Shown here one piece after another: positions 39,701 to 50,426 of a stretch of DNA of 64,000 nucleotides. The notes under the pieces are model-generated. The model saw nothing but the letters and a program-made list of their open reading frames with translations, ran no database searches and had not been told where the DNA came from. Source of the stretch: Ramazzottius varieornatus. Taxonomy: Eukaryota > Tardigrada > Eutardigrada > Parachela > Ramazzottiidae. Position numbers and translations under genes: made by a program. Each line of letters begins with the position of its first letter. The first letter of the stretch is position 1. The stretch spans positions 3,171,679 to 3,235,678 of the forward strand of contig BDGG01000002.1 of NCBI GenBank assembly GCA_001949185.1. Reading direction: 5' to 3'.

Positions 39701-40060
39701 CCGTCCACGCTTTGACTTCTTCCGTCTTCGACTTTATCCCGTTAAGGTTCGCGTATCGGAGAGTCAGCTGTTTCCCCAGGTTCCCATCGGTTGTCCCACG
39801 GACGTTGGTCATTCTGTAAGCAGGGACAACAGGGGCAGCCACAGGCTCCACAGGGCAACAAATCAACAGAGGATTCGGTTGATTGGAGTCACTTACCAAA
39901 TAGTGCAACTCCGGCCAGCCCGATAGCCTTCCAGAGTTCGCCACACCAGGTGGATCCTCAGAAATAGATGGCTTCTACCCCCAAGAAATCTACCTGGCTA
40001 TTCTGGGGCCACCCAAACGGGAATTAGACAGACCAGATGGAAGGACTTGTGCCCACACTC
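36703..40060 (-). mobile_element. Degenerate non-LTR retrotransposon (CR1/L2/Jockey-like LINE)
   Basis: In transcription order (minus): endonuclease pieces 39944-39465 (TLRYANLNGIKSKTEEVKAW, GGGVAVIARKDLQTLRID) and 39461-39216 (LILLGDFNCPDIDWEG); the region before reverse transcriptase, 39097-38200; reverse transcriptase, 38210-37395, with RQFGFRSKRSTEAQLLH, SGVPQGSVLG and FQYADDLVAHQ (the YADD box); and a C-terminal piece EYACSVWNPSSHKHKKQLEQ near 37370. The 3' end carries a TTATAATAATAATAAATG-type tail at 36703-36720. Frameshifts split the endonuclease (about 39463) and the polymerase (about 38200), and TAG follows KILY at 37395. It is dead as a coding unit. ORF1 was not recognised; the 5' end is approximate. 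Confidence 0.88.
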
Positions 40061-41434
40061 TGATGATTTAATGATCGGCTGGTGGTCGTTGGAAGGTTAC
40101 TGATTTGATTTACTGTATTGGGAGTGCGTCATGCTCGTATGAGAAATCAGGAAGCTTCCGAATTTCTCATCAGTCAGTGTGAATAGGGCGGCAATGTGAA
40201 GGACAGGGAGAATGGCTTTACAGGGGAATGGCTTATTGATGGTCATTTGGTGGTCACCGATTCATTTTGCTACGAGTGAGTCTTTGTGTGCCTGTGTGTG
40301 AGACTGGGAAGCTTCCAGATTTCTCATCAGGTTTAATGTGTGATTCAGCGAACCTGTGTTGCGTGCGGATGTTATCAAGGTAAGAAAAATGTGTAGGGCA
40401 GAAGTTTGTTTGCCGTTCCTGACGAAGAACAGCTGAGAAAAAGCCGGATGGATGACATTGGTATAAGCCTGTGTGCTTGTGGATTGGTTTAGATTTGTAT
40501 TCCTCATTCTGGCGTTAGAGATAGTAAGCGTAAGAGGTGTGTTTGTTATGAATGTTATCATGGTAACAAGAACGTCTTATTCTCCGCTTTCCTGTGAGCT
40601 TCAAACTGTACCAGAATGCCTTCTTCGTTCCTTATTCTGCGAAAAGCAGCTTTTGTGCTGTGACTTTCAGGGCCCGAAAGCGGAGCGCAGCAGCGCCATC
40701 TGCTGCCACGTAATGTGATACTACTACGTAATGCTCGCGGCGTAATGATATCTTCTTGAACGCGGACTGAGCTCTCGTAATCATACCACTCCACTGGGTT
40801 GTCAGGGCTCACACCGTTATCGCGTAGGGTGTTTGCTGTGCGGGGTACAGCTTGTGTTTGAAGACCCTTGTGATGGAAACGTATGTACGGTGCAGGGTTT
40901 TAGTGTATCGCGCCTGGGGAATGGGAGCGCCCACCAACTGTGGACTGATGAATAACGGACAGCCTCAGAGCGCTCGAGCAAAAAACTTGTTCGTGTCGTG
41001 CTAGCCTGAGGGAGCCTTATCTGGGACTAAGCTGAGAAGAATGGCAGTCGGCTTTAACCAGACAAAGTGCAAAAGGAAAGAGATAGGAAATGCACTGTAC
41101 CACTGCCGGCGAGCGTAACGAGAGAGCGGATGGAACGTGTTTGTCAGTGCAATGCCATTGCGGTGAGGAGATCAGCTGGCTCATTCCCAGCTCTCAAGAC
41201 GTTACCAGAGAGAATAAAGTACAGTGTAATGCAAACGTATGAGTAGCACATGTGCGGACTTTCTTCTAGGCTTCACTTCCGGTTTGCAGTTCTGCCCTGT
41301 CATTTCACTCTGCCGCTTTAGGCACCTGAAACCCAACCTGGTTTGCAGGCCCACGAATTAGCTTCACCATGCACGAGAGTAATCTGCAGACCATCTAGAT
41401 TTGCAACTTCTCACTTTTTTCGTTACAGCGCAAT
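40061..41434. other. Non-coding stretch between LINE and Harbinger element
   Basis: No gene. It contains a duplicated segment of about 34 bases, at 40138-40171 and 40297-40330, centred on GGAAGCTTCC; the first copy is a full palindrome (GAGAAATC.GGAAGCTTCC). It may include worn LINE 5' sequence. Confidence 0.4.
40138..40330. repeat. Duplicated GGAAGCTTCC palindrome, 159-base spacing
   Basis: GAGAAATCAGGAAGCTTCCG followed by AATTTCTCATCAG at 40139-40171 reads nearly the same on both strands. A second version with GAGACTGGGAAGCTTCC and ATTTCTCATCAG lies at 40298-40330 in direct orientation. Confidence 0.7.
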
Positions 41435-41514
41435 AGGGGTCTTCAGTCTTGCTTGCAAAACTCGTTGAAGCCGCAAACGTCTTACTAAATTAGCTTGATC
41501 AACACGAATCAAGC

Positions 41515-42943
41515 ATGAGTCGAATTTTTCGCAAACTTCGAATTACGGACCTTCTGTTCTTGAATAAATTTGGCGAAAAGTATGCTTTTAATTCCCGCTT
41601 ATCATATTGTTACTGTTCCCTCTCACTTTGTACTGCGCTGCAACTCATTACGCCGGACACTTCCGAAAGAAAGCGTTTCATTGGGGATCTGGAAGAATGG
41701 GAGGTTGGTCGGAAGCTACTGAAGATGAATTTGGACCTCAACGAACATGACGACGATCATGAAGTGGACGTTCCTGCCGTGCTACTTCAGCTCGTTACCG
41801 CTACACGATACCTTCAGCGACCGGAAGCGCCTAAGAGTAAGCACTTTGTGGAGTATTTGATTCCGGCACTGGATGATGGACGGTTCAAGGAGGAAGTCAG
41901 GATGTCCCGCCAGTCGTTTTAGATGGTACTGAGCAAGATCGTCGGTCATAACCTTCACGGCAAAATACCTCAAGCCGATCCACGACTACAGCTTATGATT
42001 TGCGCCTATCGTTTCGAGAGTTCGGGAAGCTCAGGCTTCGTAAGGAAGATTGCTAGACGTTTCGGGGTTTCAGAAGGCTCTGTCCTTTTTCGCACCACTA
42101 GATGTACCGAGGCTCTGTTGTCGGTAGAAGGAAGTGTGGTTGACTGGCCGGATAAAGAGGAAAGAACTACCATTAAGGTACTTATACCTTAGCTCTTGAA
42201 ATTCTTCGGTATGCTAGACAGAGCACCACAAATTTATTAAAGTGTGATATTTTAGGCGCGAATTCTTCGGGATTCGGGATTTCCTGACTGTATTGGAATG
42301 TTGGACAGCACGTTAGTCCCGTTAGAGTACAAGCCTACCAAAAATTGCGAGGATTACTGGAGCGATACTGAATATCAGCGATGGTGGTTTGCGATGACAA
42401 GCGTAAAATTCGATACATGTTCATCAGATTTTGTGGGCCGGCCCATGATATGAGAGTCTACAATTAATGATTTTTCGATGGTAAGACAAGTCTCCGAGCT
42501 GTTTTCACCAGGCGAATATCTTCTCGCTGACAGCGCCTACACTATGTCAACTCCTACCATCGCTTCCTACAAGAAGCCCGCCGCAGGAGTCATGTCAGCG
42601 AACAACGAGCGATTCTACTTTTACCACTCTTCAACAAGAATTAAGATCGAACACACCATTGGCATGTTTGAAGGGACGTTCTCCGTCTTTGCAGTCTTCA
42701 AGAATTAAGATCCACGATAAGCAGACCAATCGAGCAGCTGTAGAGTGGACAGAAGCATGTGTTGTTTTACACAATACTTTACTCAAAGACAACTATTTTG
42801 ATGACAACTGGACAAAATACCGAGAACCGGAAGTACCAGAAATGAGCCACGATGCTGCAGTTATGGACGGAAAAGGCTTCCGAGAGATCATTAAAGAAAG
42901 AGTCTTGAATATCGGAAAGCCAGCTCGACGTTTTGTTCAGTGA
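41515..42943 (+). pseudogene. Harbinger transposase (HARBI1-like), inactivated
   Basis: DDE nuclease of PIF/Harbinger type. Segments in order: N-terminal region 41515-41919; TAG at 41920 between RQSF and MVLSKIVG, where family members read through; 41923-42180 with an HTH-like KIARRFGVSEGSVL; an intron 42181-42255; then GFPDCIGMLDSTLVPL (first Asp). At about 42446 the frame shifts (the expected HDMRVYN occurs one frame over). Then EYLLADSAYTMSTPTIASY (second Asp), RIKIEHTIGMF (Glu), another frame change near 42660, and KGRSPSLQSSRIK to the end ARRFVQ. At least one nonsense and two frame lesions make it a pseudogene. Confidence 0.88.
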
Positions 42944-42987
42944 AACGTTTCGTAGCTAGTTCGAGTTGCAGTTCTAGTTTCTTCAGT

Positions 42988-43348
42988 TCACAATCGCGTA
43001 CTTCTTTTCCTTCTTCTCGGTCTTTTTCTCTCTGGGTTGTTTTCGAGTTGTCTTTGTTGTCGACGTTCCTCTCGTTCCTCGTCGGCAATTTTTCCTGCCA
43101 GCTCTAGCTTTTCTCCCAGTAAGGGTTTCTTTTCCACTCTAGCAAGCTGATCCTTCGTGCTAGTTTGTAGATCTTCGGCGATGGTCAGCGATTTCTGTGG
43201 AGTTTTGCTGTTCTTCTCAGGATATCCTGACACTCTTGGTTGCGGAGTAGACTTGACTGAGCTAGGACGACTACGGGGTAAACAGCAAAGTTGGCAGGCA
43301 TGCGAGGCTTTCCAGGTCAAATGCGTTGGCTTTCGCTCATCCAGATCT
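42988..43348 (-). pseudogene. Charged coiled-coil C-terminal exon of the Harbinger Myb-like gene
   Basis: An exon beginning after an acceptor at 43349 (TTGTTCAG) encodes IQDLDERKPTHLTW..., then a strongly charged stretch EKLELAGKIADEEREERRQQ. Within it the frame changes: the continuation as ELKKLELQLELATKRFTEQN is in another frame, down to about 42920. It probably belongs to the partner gene at 43684-44403, which in its present form ends earlier. The intron between them holds a MITE at 43399-43448. Confidence 0.5.
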
Positions 43349-43398
43349 TGAATCTGAACAAATGAAAGCTTGACAAGCAAACTTGACAGGATTCTATT

Positions 43399-43448
43399 CC
43401 AAACGGCGCTTTCTTGGTTAATAATACTGCAAGCGTGCGCCACTTGGG
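43399..43448. mobile_element. GTGGCGCAC-core family remnant inside the Harbinger element
   Basis: CCAAACGGCGCTTTCTTGGT... GCAAGCGTGCGCCACTTGGG repeats the palindromic core of the family, without recognisable outer ends. The insertion is nested, so this family was active after the Harbinger element arrived, or the element carried it along. Confidence 0.6.
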
Positions 43449-43683
43449 AAAAGAACTGGGTCGAGTCTGTTTGTCGAGTTTTCATTTGTTCACGGGTCCG
43501 CAATCAGACGTTCCGAACGAGCGGTAGGCAAAACGTTCGACCTACATCTCCAATATGCCAAACAACTCCGCTGTTACCCCGTAATGAGCTGAGATGTGGC
43601 AACAGGAGAAACATCCTCGGGAAACTCCAGAAGTCGACTTCCGGTTTTGAAGCGTTGTACGTTATAGGGCCACTTGCTTCGTT

Positions 43684-44403
43684 TTATTCTTCTTCGTCCT
43701 CCGAGACTTTCTCTTCAGCCGACGTTCTCAAGGTATCTGAAGTGTGTGGTGGTTCCATGGAAGCTCGGTCAGCGAAGACAGAGGACGCAACCTGAACCAG
43801 TATGGGCAGAAACTGAGTACAATACCTGCAAATATTAATGTATTGCAATATCGTAATAAGTCGCGTATGACAAAGTCAATACCCCTTTCATTTCTTATAG
43901 CCTGATCTGACGTCACAAACTGCGCCAGTTGATCGAGGTGAGAATTTACCTTGGTTTTTAGCGTCCTCCATTTTCTCCTCAATAGGTATGTCAAGATCAG
44001 GATTGCCGCAGCCAGACCCAGTGGATTTTAGAAAGACTATTGCCGCCTTGTATTCCTTCTCCAAGTGAAGGAGCTTGTTCTTGATTGTCGTACTATCTCG
44101 GTGAACGCCAAGCTGGCCCAAGTGAACGGATATCTTGCGGTGCACTGCAGCCTTTGTCGTTCCGGTCGTCGCCATCTTTCCCGTCGCGGTGTTCTTCTTT
44201 CCTGCTTCCTTATACAGTAGATAGTTGGTGGGATCTTCGATCCACTGAACCAAATGCTCTTCCTCGCCAGGCATCCACACTCCATAGTTGCGCGGTTGCG
44301 AGTTGTCTGAGGCATGCTCTCTGACTGCTCGTGGCTTGCGAGACTTCTTCGCTGGTGTTTGACTCGTCCCCACGTCGGTAGCTACTTCTTTGCGTCTTCC
44401 CAT
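43684..44403 (-). CDS. Myb/SANT-like DNA-binding protein of the Harbinger element
   Basis: Exon 1, 43950-44403, starts MGRRKEVATDVGTSQTPAKK. It then has a trihelix/Myb-like domain with conserved tryptophans: YGVWMPGEEEHLVQWIEDPT, NYLLY, and KNKLLHLEKEYKAAIVFLKS. Exon 2, 43684-43825, in phase, ends in an acidic tail (TSAEEKVSEDEEE). In PIF/Harbinger elements such a protein helps nuclear import of the transposase and binds the transposon ends. It faces the transposase gene. The frame of these two exons is intact; a third exon may have been lost from the product. Confidence 0.75.
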
Positions 44404-44670
44404 AGTCAGAGCTGTGAGACGGAAGTCAGAATTCGTAACCTGTAGGAAATGTGCGCAGGAGGAGAGAAGAGCTCAAACAGAAAAGCAGGGAACGATTGGT
44501 AAATACAAATAGAAATCGAAATTTCGAGGCGGGCGTGCAAGAGATAAATGGATTTCACTTGCAAGAAAAGCACCTCGAGGGCTGCTTTTCCCGTTAGCGA
44601 AATTCGGAAAGTTGCTTTCTACATCAACGCAATCAAAACAGTTCTGCAAGCAAGACTGAAAACCCCTAAT

Positions 44671-45094
44671 ATAAAGCACAAACTATCAAACACCAACCAG
44701 CAGAAGAGAACTAAGTTTTCCGTAGTTCCATTCGCACCACAAAATATTCCTTCAAACTCTGCAAGTCCTGTTGAATCCGATAGAATTCGCCGCGCCGTCG
44801 AGTTTTTACACATTTGGAGCGACAGTGATGTTCTAATATAGTAATATTTTATTAAAGTAGATGATAGGAGATGGTTTCAGAATCTACTATATTTTGTAAT
44901 ATTTAGTAAACAGCACTGGACATCGAAACTCAATATCAACATTTTAGTAGTTTGAAACTATTCTATTACTATCAAGATGCTTATCACCTGGTTTTGAAAT
45001 ATATTTTAATACCCGTAACACTACCGCTGATTCGAAGAATCGGTTGGTTTGCTAAATTCTGATGCGTGTGCGCTGGTTAATGGTTATGCGGCGA
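44671..45094. other. AT-rich non-coding stretch
   Basis: No gene. TTCTA.TAT.GTAATATTT.ATTAAA-like words at 44832-44857 recur at 45667-45692, and TATATTTTAATACC at about 45000 recurs at about 45642, so a decayed repeat pair probably flanks the MITE at 45100-45285. Confidence 0.4.
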
Positions 45095-45099
45095 CGACC

Positions 45100-45285
45100 T
45101 ATAGCTATAGGAAAAGGCAGCGCACTATACCAGCTGTACAATCTCGCTCTGAGTGGCTAGCACATCTGACGTCAAGCAAGTGATTCCCATAGTGCGCGCA
45201 TGCTTTCTCCCGGTGCGCAGTGTGCGCTCCGCCCCATTTCAGAAAAGACTGAGAATGTGGGACTGCCTTTTCGTATAGCTATAGT
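45100..45285. mobile_element. MITE with TATAGCTATA ends
   Basis: The ends TATAGCTATAGGAAAAGGCA and, inverted, TATAGCTATACGAAAAGGCA delimit about 186 bases. The flanks ACGACC (left) and TACGACC (right) may be a target-site duplication. The interior is GC-rich (GTGCGCGCATGC, GTGCGCAGTGTGCGC). There is no coding capacity. Confidence 0.75.
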
Positions 45286-45820
45286 ACGACCACGCCTCAC
45301 GAAGTGCACCAGATCCTAATGATGCTACCACACCAGGACGGAAGGGCTAATGCAGATGCATACGCGTACACCATGCACCCACACATAGCGCGACACTAAA
45401 CCGCCATGTCGCAGAGTGCAGGTGCACGGTGCAAGCTGTAGTACAGGTGTCCTCTTTTGTCCTCTAGCTTGTTAGAGTGCCCCGGGCCGCCGCCGCGAGC
45501 AAAACCTACAGTTTTTAACCTACAGTGTTTCTCCAAACATTTTTGATTCTTCGAGTAAATATTTAGTAGGGCTTCTGCTGACACAGATGCCTCTGATACC
45601 GTGTGCTAAAATCTACTGGTGAGCTCGCCGTTATTAAAATATATTTTAATACCAAACCCACAGGAGTTCTACTATTGTAATATTTCATTAAATCAGGAAG
45701 AGGTTTTACTATAGCAATTGCAAGTTATTGAGCCTTCGGTGGACGGCGGATGTATATTTTTATTATATTAAATGCCATAATAATATATTAGAAGATCACT
45801 AAGTGGACTGTACCTCGGTT

Positions 45821-46468
45821 TAGTGCTTGGATAAAGATGATATATCGTATCTTATCAAAATGTATCACATCACAGTGATTCGATATGACAAAGATACCAT
45901 ATCGAAATATCGATATGGAGGGAATATCGCTGAGCGGAAAATGATAAATGAAAATATCATATCGCGGTATATCGATATATTTCTGATATATCGATAAATC
46001 GCAAACTCGCACTTGACAATCGGAACTTCGGAAGTCAATACTTCGGTTCGGTAGCGCGCAGGCAGCGCAGCCTCGTCCGTAATGTGTCGCGCACATGGAT
46101 CCAAGCTGACTTCGCAGAAGTGAACAGTCAGCGTACCTAGATGCTTAACGACAGACTCTCATAGACTGAGCAACGAACACACTCGCGTACACGAAGACAT
46201 CTGACTTTTGTTCTGACTCGAACGTAGTGAACGACAGCTGTTTGGTTTCCCTTTGGCTCTTTCTTGATCTCGATAGTTTCAAACAAGGTACTGGCTTGAT
46301 ATAGCGATATATTACTGCAATTAAATTTGATATATCAACAATAAAATATCAGAGACGTATCATATCGAAACATCGATACGTGGTTGATATCTAAAACAAA
46401 ATGTAAATATTGAAAGATATTTATCAAAAAATATCATATCGTATTTTATTGTATTTATCCCAGCACTA
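45821..46468. mobile_element. hAT-like non-autonomous element with 8-base duplication
   Basis: The ends TAGTGCTTGGATAAA and, inverted, TAGTGCTGGGATAAA are followed by further inverted similarity (ATATCGTAT). Flanking 8-mers CCTCGGTT (45813-45820) and CCTCGGCT (46469-46476) match at 7 of 8. An 8-base duplication and TAG.G-type ends suit the hAT superfamily. Near both ends the sequence is dominated by TATCGATA/ATATCATATCG words; three exact TATCGATA sites lie at 45908, 45970 and 45989. Confidence 0.8.
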
Positions 46469-46476
46469 CCTCGGCT

Positions 46477-48193
46477 GATAGCCTTCGTTGAATAGCACAA
46501 CTCAGAGCTGGCGTTTATCTAAATATGCCCGTTTGGTTTAGCTAAAAGGGCGTTGTGACTGGGTGGTCGCCGTAAACAAGCTCCGCCTACAGCTAAAAGA
46601 ACTGAACTCGTCCATTTAGCTAAACGGAGCCCATTAAAGCTCTCGCGTTTTTTTTAAGTCTCACAATTCTCAAGCCACAGATCATCGCGTTGTATCGACA
46701 GCTTTTCTTGCGCTAGTCACGACGAACGCTCGAAACTGATGCGCAATAACGCGAGCCGCAGCTCGCAGGTTAAACAGTGCAACTTCAGTTTACTGCAACC
46801 AAAGGAAAATTATTACCTGCGTCCAGTTAAGTCCACTGGGAATCTGCTTCGCGGATTGCAGCGGAAGCGAATTCAATTCAGTCACATAACAGTCTAACAG
46901 ACTTGTACGGTCCACTGCAACACGAAAGTTGGAAAATCTTGCAGTGGCGCCGATAAAACTGCTTTTTTCCCACCTTTCGAATTCTTCACCAGTACGTCTG
47001 TTTTTGCGAAATCTTTGCGGATGGTTCATCTCTGGTTTTTTTATTATCGAGCCGATTCAAGCGTAGTGCTACCCGTGTTCAGGGTGTTTCTCGGATTTTC
47101 GGACCTCCCGAAGACCATTCGAGAGGGGATGATCAAAAATATTTGGAGTTATCGTATCTTGACGTGACATCCGTAATTATAAGAGGGCTTAAATTTACGT
47201 ACTCGGGCCTGACCGGCCAATCTCAATGTCGATTGGTGCGTTTATTTATGCTAACGGAGCCTCCGTTACGTTAAACGCTAAATCTGAGTTGTGCTAATGA
47301 TTGCCCAGTTTTGTTCTACTACCGTATAAATCTTCGCCGTGCCTGCAGCTGTCAGTACAGTACTACCTATGCATAGCTGTTCTTGGCAAGTTTCCCGTTC
47401 TTGTAGATAGGTTGCATTGTTCTTGCCGAACCAGGTAGTGCGTAACAGCAAACTTTGCCTCGATGAAGAGAAAACCTGGTGATTTTCCCGAAATTTCAAC
47501 CGATGAGTAACAATACGGGACTCTGACTGCGCGGCTTTATGATATTGCATTTCGTATCCCCGTAAACCTGAACATTGTCCTGTCAAATTTGCTCAAAGTC
47601 GTTTGACCAACGGCAAAGTAAGTAACTTCTTGAGGTATCATGCATTGGGTTCATATCATACTTCAGAAACGTTGAAAATCGACAACCAGAGACAGAGGCT
47701 AGCCGTTGAGAGCGTGCCATGGACTGTACGGCACGCCCCTGGCGTCTAAACGGGAAGTTCTCCGTATGTTGATCAGTGTGGGATCAGTGTGTGACACATT
47801 AAGTTGCCACCGCAGGATGGAAGTTCGACTGTAGCTAAAATGAGCTGCAACGTCACTCATAAGCGCAGCAGCCGATCTTTGGTTTGAATAGTTGGGCATC
47901 CACCATGCTTCCCAATGCTAGCTAACCATAACTCCTATTGCGCTATTTTTCGAAAATAAGGGGAGCTCCGGAAAGCAAAATATAGTTACACGTTACGAAA
48001 GGGGCGGGGCAAGGCCGTTGCTGCAGTTGCAAAGTGAACCGAAGTGACAGCTTAATCTCTGTAGTGTCTTTCATGATTTCTTCTTTCGTGTTATTGCAGT
48101 GCTGAGTGCTCACTCCCGAGTCCTGAAATCAAGCTCTCGTCAGCAGATTCTTTTATTAACGGGAGGGCTCAGGGCCGGTGTGGCTGTAAGGAC
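46477..48193. other. Intergenic before ADAT1, no gene recognised
   Basis: Several minus-strand frames (46790-47029, 47278-47586, 47699-47899) lack recognisable domains. The first ends in a plausible donor (ACGCAG|GTAATA), but no partner exon was found. A short inverted repeat CGTTTGGTTTAGCTAAA / TTTAGCTAAACGG lies at about 46528-46618. I see nothing that I can call. Confidence 0.35.
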
Positions 48194-50426
48194 ATGACTG
48201 ACCAGTCGTTGCTGACAGCTGATCGTCTGGTCCAAACCGCGTTCGATTTCTGCGAAACGAAGTTGAGCCAGAATCGCACTCTTCGTCTGGCTGCTGACGA
48301 ATGGACCAATTTTGCTGCAGTCGTACTCTCCTGTCGTGCTCCTCTTCTTGCGGGCGATTCTGCAGCTTGTCAAATTTTCCAAGAGGATGAAACCCGCAAT
48401 GAAACATCGCCTGCTTCGCCCGACTTGGATTCCTGTGCCAGACCGGAAGTGGAGACAACTGACTGTGAAAAGAGTTGCAACAAAGCTTTCATCACCGTCG
48501 TATCGTTCGCTACCGGAACGCGGTGTCTCGGTCAAAGTAGGCTGTCATCTTCCGGAGACGTCGTAAATGATAGCCATGCAGAAGTGCTTGCTCGGAGGGG
48601 ATTCTTGAGGCAGGTAACGAACTGACGTCTTGTCCCAGTGTTTCGTTGATCGGAGGGTGACGTCACGAACGCTATTCTGGCTGTGACTCAGAGCTTTCTG
48701 ACGTCCTGCGTTGCTCAGTGGTCTCGTTACTTTTCTCTGTTAACCGTTCATTGTGACTACCAAGCGCGAAACGTCACTCACTTTTCGCTTTTTGCTCTTG
48801 CAGATTTCTGTATGCTGAAGTTTCAAAAGCATTCAGCGAAGAAAGCGAGATTCTGGAAGCGCTTTCTGGCGGTCGAAGACGGTTTCGACTAAAAGCGGAT
48901 GTGAAGTGCCACATGGTCATCAGTCACACTCCATGTAAGGCATTGTAGGCGACTCTAATCCCTTAATTTTTTTGTGCTGATTTCTCGACATGTCGACTAA
49001 ACTGACCGTTGCTTTGCAGGTGGGGATGCTTCTATATTTCCGGTAACCGACGAAGACAGGGTTGTGAATCGCAAACGGAAGAATGTCCAGAACAGCCAAA
49101 GCGAAAGAACGAAGAGAAAGAAACACGAAAACTCCAAATCCGAAGATGGAATTCTTTCCGATGATCTCCCCAAAGAAGACGTTCATCGAACAGGGGCCAA
49201 ATGTGTGCCCGAGGGGAGCCAGGACTCCAGAGAAGAAGGAACGGGGTACCACGCCATAGGGGCTTTGCGGACAAAGCCTGGTCGAGGCGATCGAACGCTG
49301 TCGATGTCCTGTTCGGATAAGATTCTCAAATGGAACCATCTCGGAGTTCAAGGCGCACTACTCAGTCGGCTCGTCGAACCTGTCTACCTCGACTCCATCC
49401 TTTTTGGCAAGTACGGATTCTCTTGGGTGCTCGTCTTGGAAAATTCTGCGGCAGATAGATGGGACGTGGGCAAAGTGCACTATACCAGATCGTGTTTCAA
49501 GTGGCGCACACTTCCAGCTAGTAACGATCAAAACGTGCGCCACATGGGACAATTATTCGGTTTGGTTCATTTGCCCATGTCTTAGTGATGGACTTTCTTC
49601 TGTTTATGACAGATGTCCGTTTGACTGTGATGGTGTAAGAAGAAGTTTAGTTAAACGCGGAGTGGAGAATTTTTCGGAAAAAGATTCGAGTAGCTTTCGA
49701 AGGAAGGAGCCGCATATCGAGCAAAGTAGGGTATTGTTCCCGTGTGGAAAGCATGAAGCTGACTTGGCGGAAACTGTGAAACGACCGTGTCCGAAAAGTG
49801 AGTCCTAATGTCAGTGGAAAGTGATGAGTTCAGGTTATACTTCAGTTTGTTGGCTGAGGCATGCAGTGTTCAACTTTTTTGGATGTTCGTAGGTGTGGTT
49901 TGGTACCAGACGGATGACGGTGGTTGTTTGGAAGTGCTCGTAGACGGGAGGAAACAAGGCACGTCCAAGAATAACATTTCGTCTCCCAAAACACGGTAGG
50001 CTTGTGCAAAAACAGCTTGCATAGAAAGTGTTCTTTCAAACCACGATTGTAATGTACGAGTATATCACTGCGACCATAGTTGGGCTATTTCCATGCTTTT
50101 ATGGGATTTGCTGATGGTTTGATTACAGGTCGATGGTGTGCAAGAAAGAACTTTTCCGCTGCTTCCAAGATGTGTTATTGAAGATTTCAAAGGACGAGGA
50201 TAATGCCTTATCGTTTACGTCACAAGAAACGGTGAATAAACCACACATGTATGATGAAGCAAAAAGAAAGGCGAATGCCGCCTACTTTCTGTATCGAGAG
50301 AAATTTATGGATAGTTTTCCGGGCTGGACCACAAAGCCAAAATATCATTTCCTTGTCGAAGATATCCTGGAAAAATCTTTCGCAAGCACAAAAATTGTTA
50401 CTGACGGAATGAAGCCAAGCCAGTAA
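48194..50426 (+). CDS. adat1: ADAT1: tRNA-specific adenosine deaminase 1
   Basis: Deaminates A37 of tRNA-Ala in eukaryotes (family knowledge). 507 residues in six exons: 48194-48609, 48804-48934, 49020-49410, 49613-49797, 49893-49995, 50129-50426. The phases close only if exon 1 uses a GC donor (TTGAG|GCAGGT); the nearby GTAACG donor would lead to a stop. Motifs: [18 protein letters not shown] (zinc His and catalytic Glu), ISHTPCGDASIFP (zinc Cys), then [33 protein letters not shown] and [20 protein letters not shown], all characteristic of ADAT1 rather than ADAR. No RNA-binding domain is present, as expected. The C-terminal exon starts [16 protein letters not shown]. The linker after GDASIFP is unusually charged and long. 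A MITE lies in intron 3. Confidence 0.95.
49461..49583. mobile_element. Palindromic MITE, GTGGCGCAC-core family, copy 6 (ADAT1 intron 3)
   Basis: The best preserved copy: GGGACGTGGGCAAA at left, the core TTTCAAGTGGCGCACACTTC, AGCTAGTAACGATC, AAAACGTGCGCCACATGGG, and the right end TTTGCCCATGTCTT. It makes up most of the 202-base intron. Confidence 0.8.

Larger units (their letters stand above)
41435..44667. mobile_element. PIF/Harbinger DNA transposon, complete ends, two genes
   Basis: Terminal inverted repeats: AGGGGTCTTCAGTCTTGCTT at 41435 and, inverted, AGGGGTTTTCAGTCTTGCTT ending at 44667. Similarity extends about 35-40 bases. The 3-base target duplication AAT flanks it (41432-41434 and 44668-44670). 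It carries a Harbinger transposase gene (plus, 41515-42943) and a Myb/SANT-like partner gene (minus, 43684-44403 and probably 42988-43348), converging in the middle. Two proteins, transposase and Myb-like, are the hallmark of this superfamily. Both show lesions, so it is no longer autonomous. A GTGGCGCAC-family MITE is nested at 43399-43448. Confidence 0.92.

Noticed and set aside
48610-48618. Ordinary GT donor (CAG|GTAACG) for ADAT1 exon 1
   Set aside because: It shifts the next exon to a frame with an early stop; the GC donor three bases upstream restores the ADAT1 sequence.
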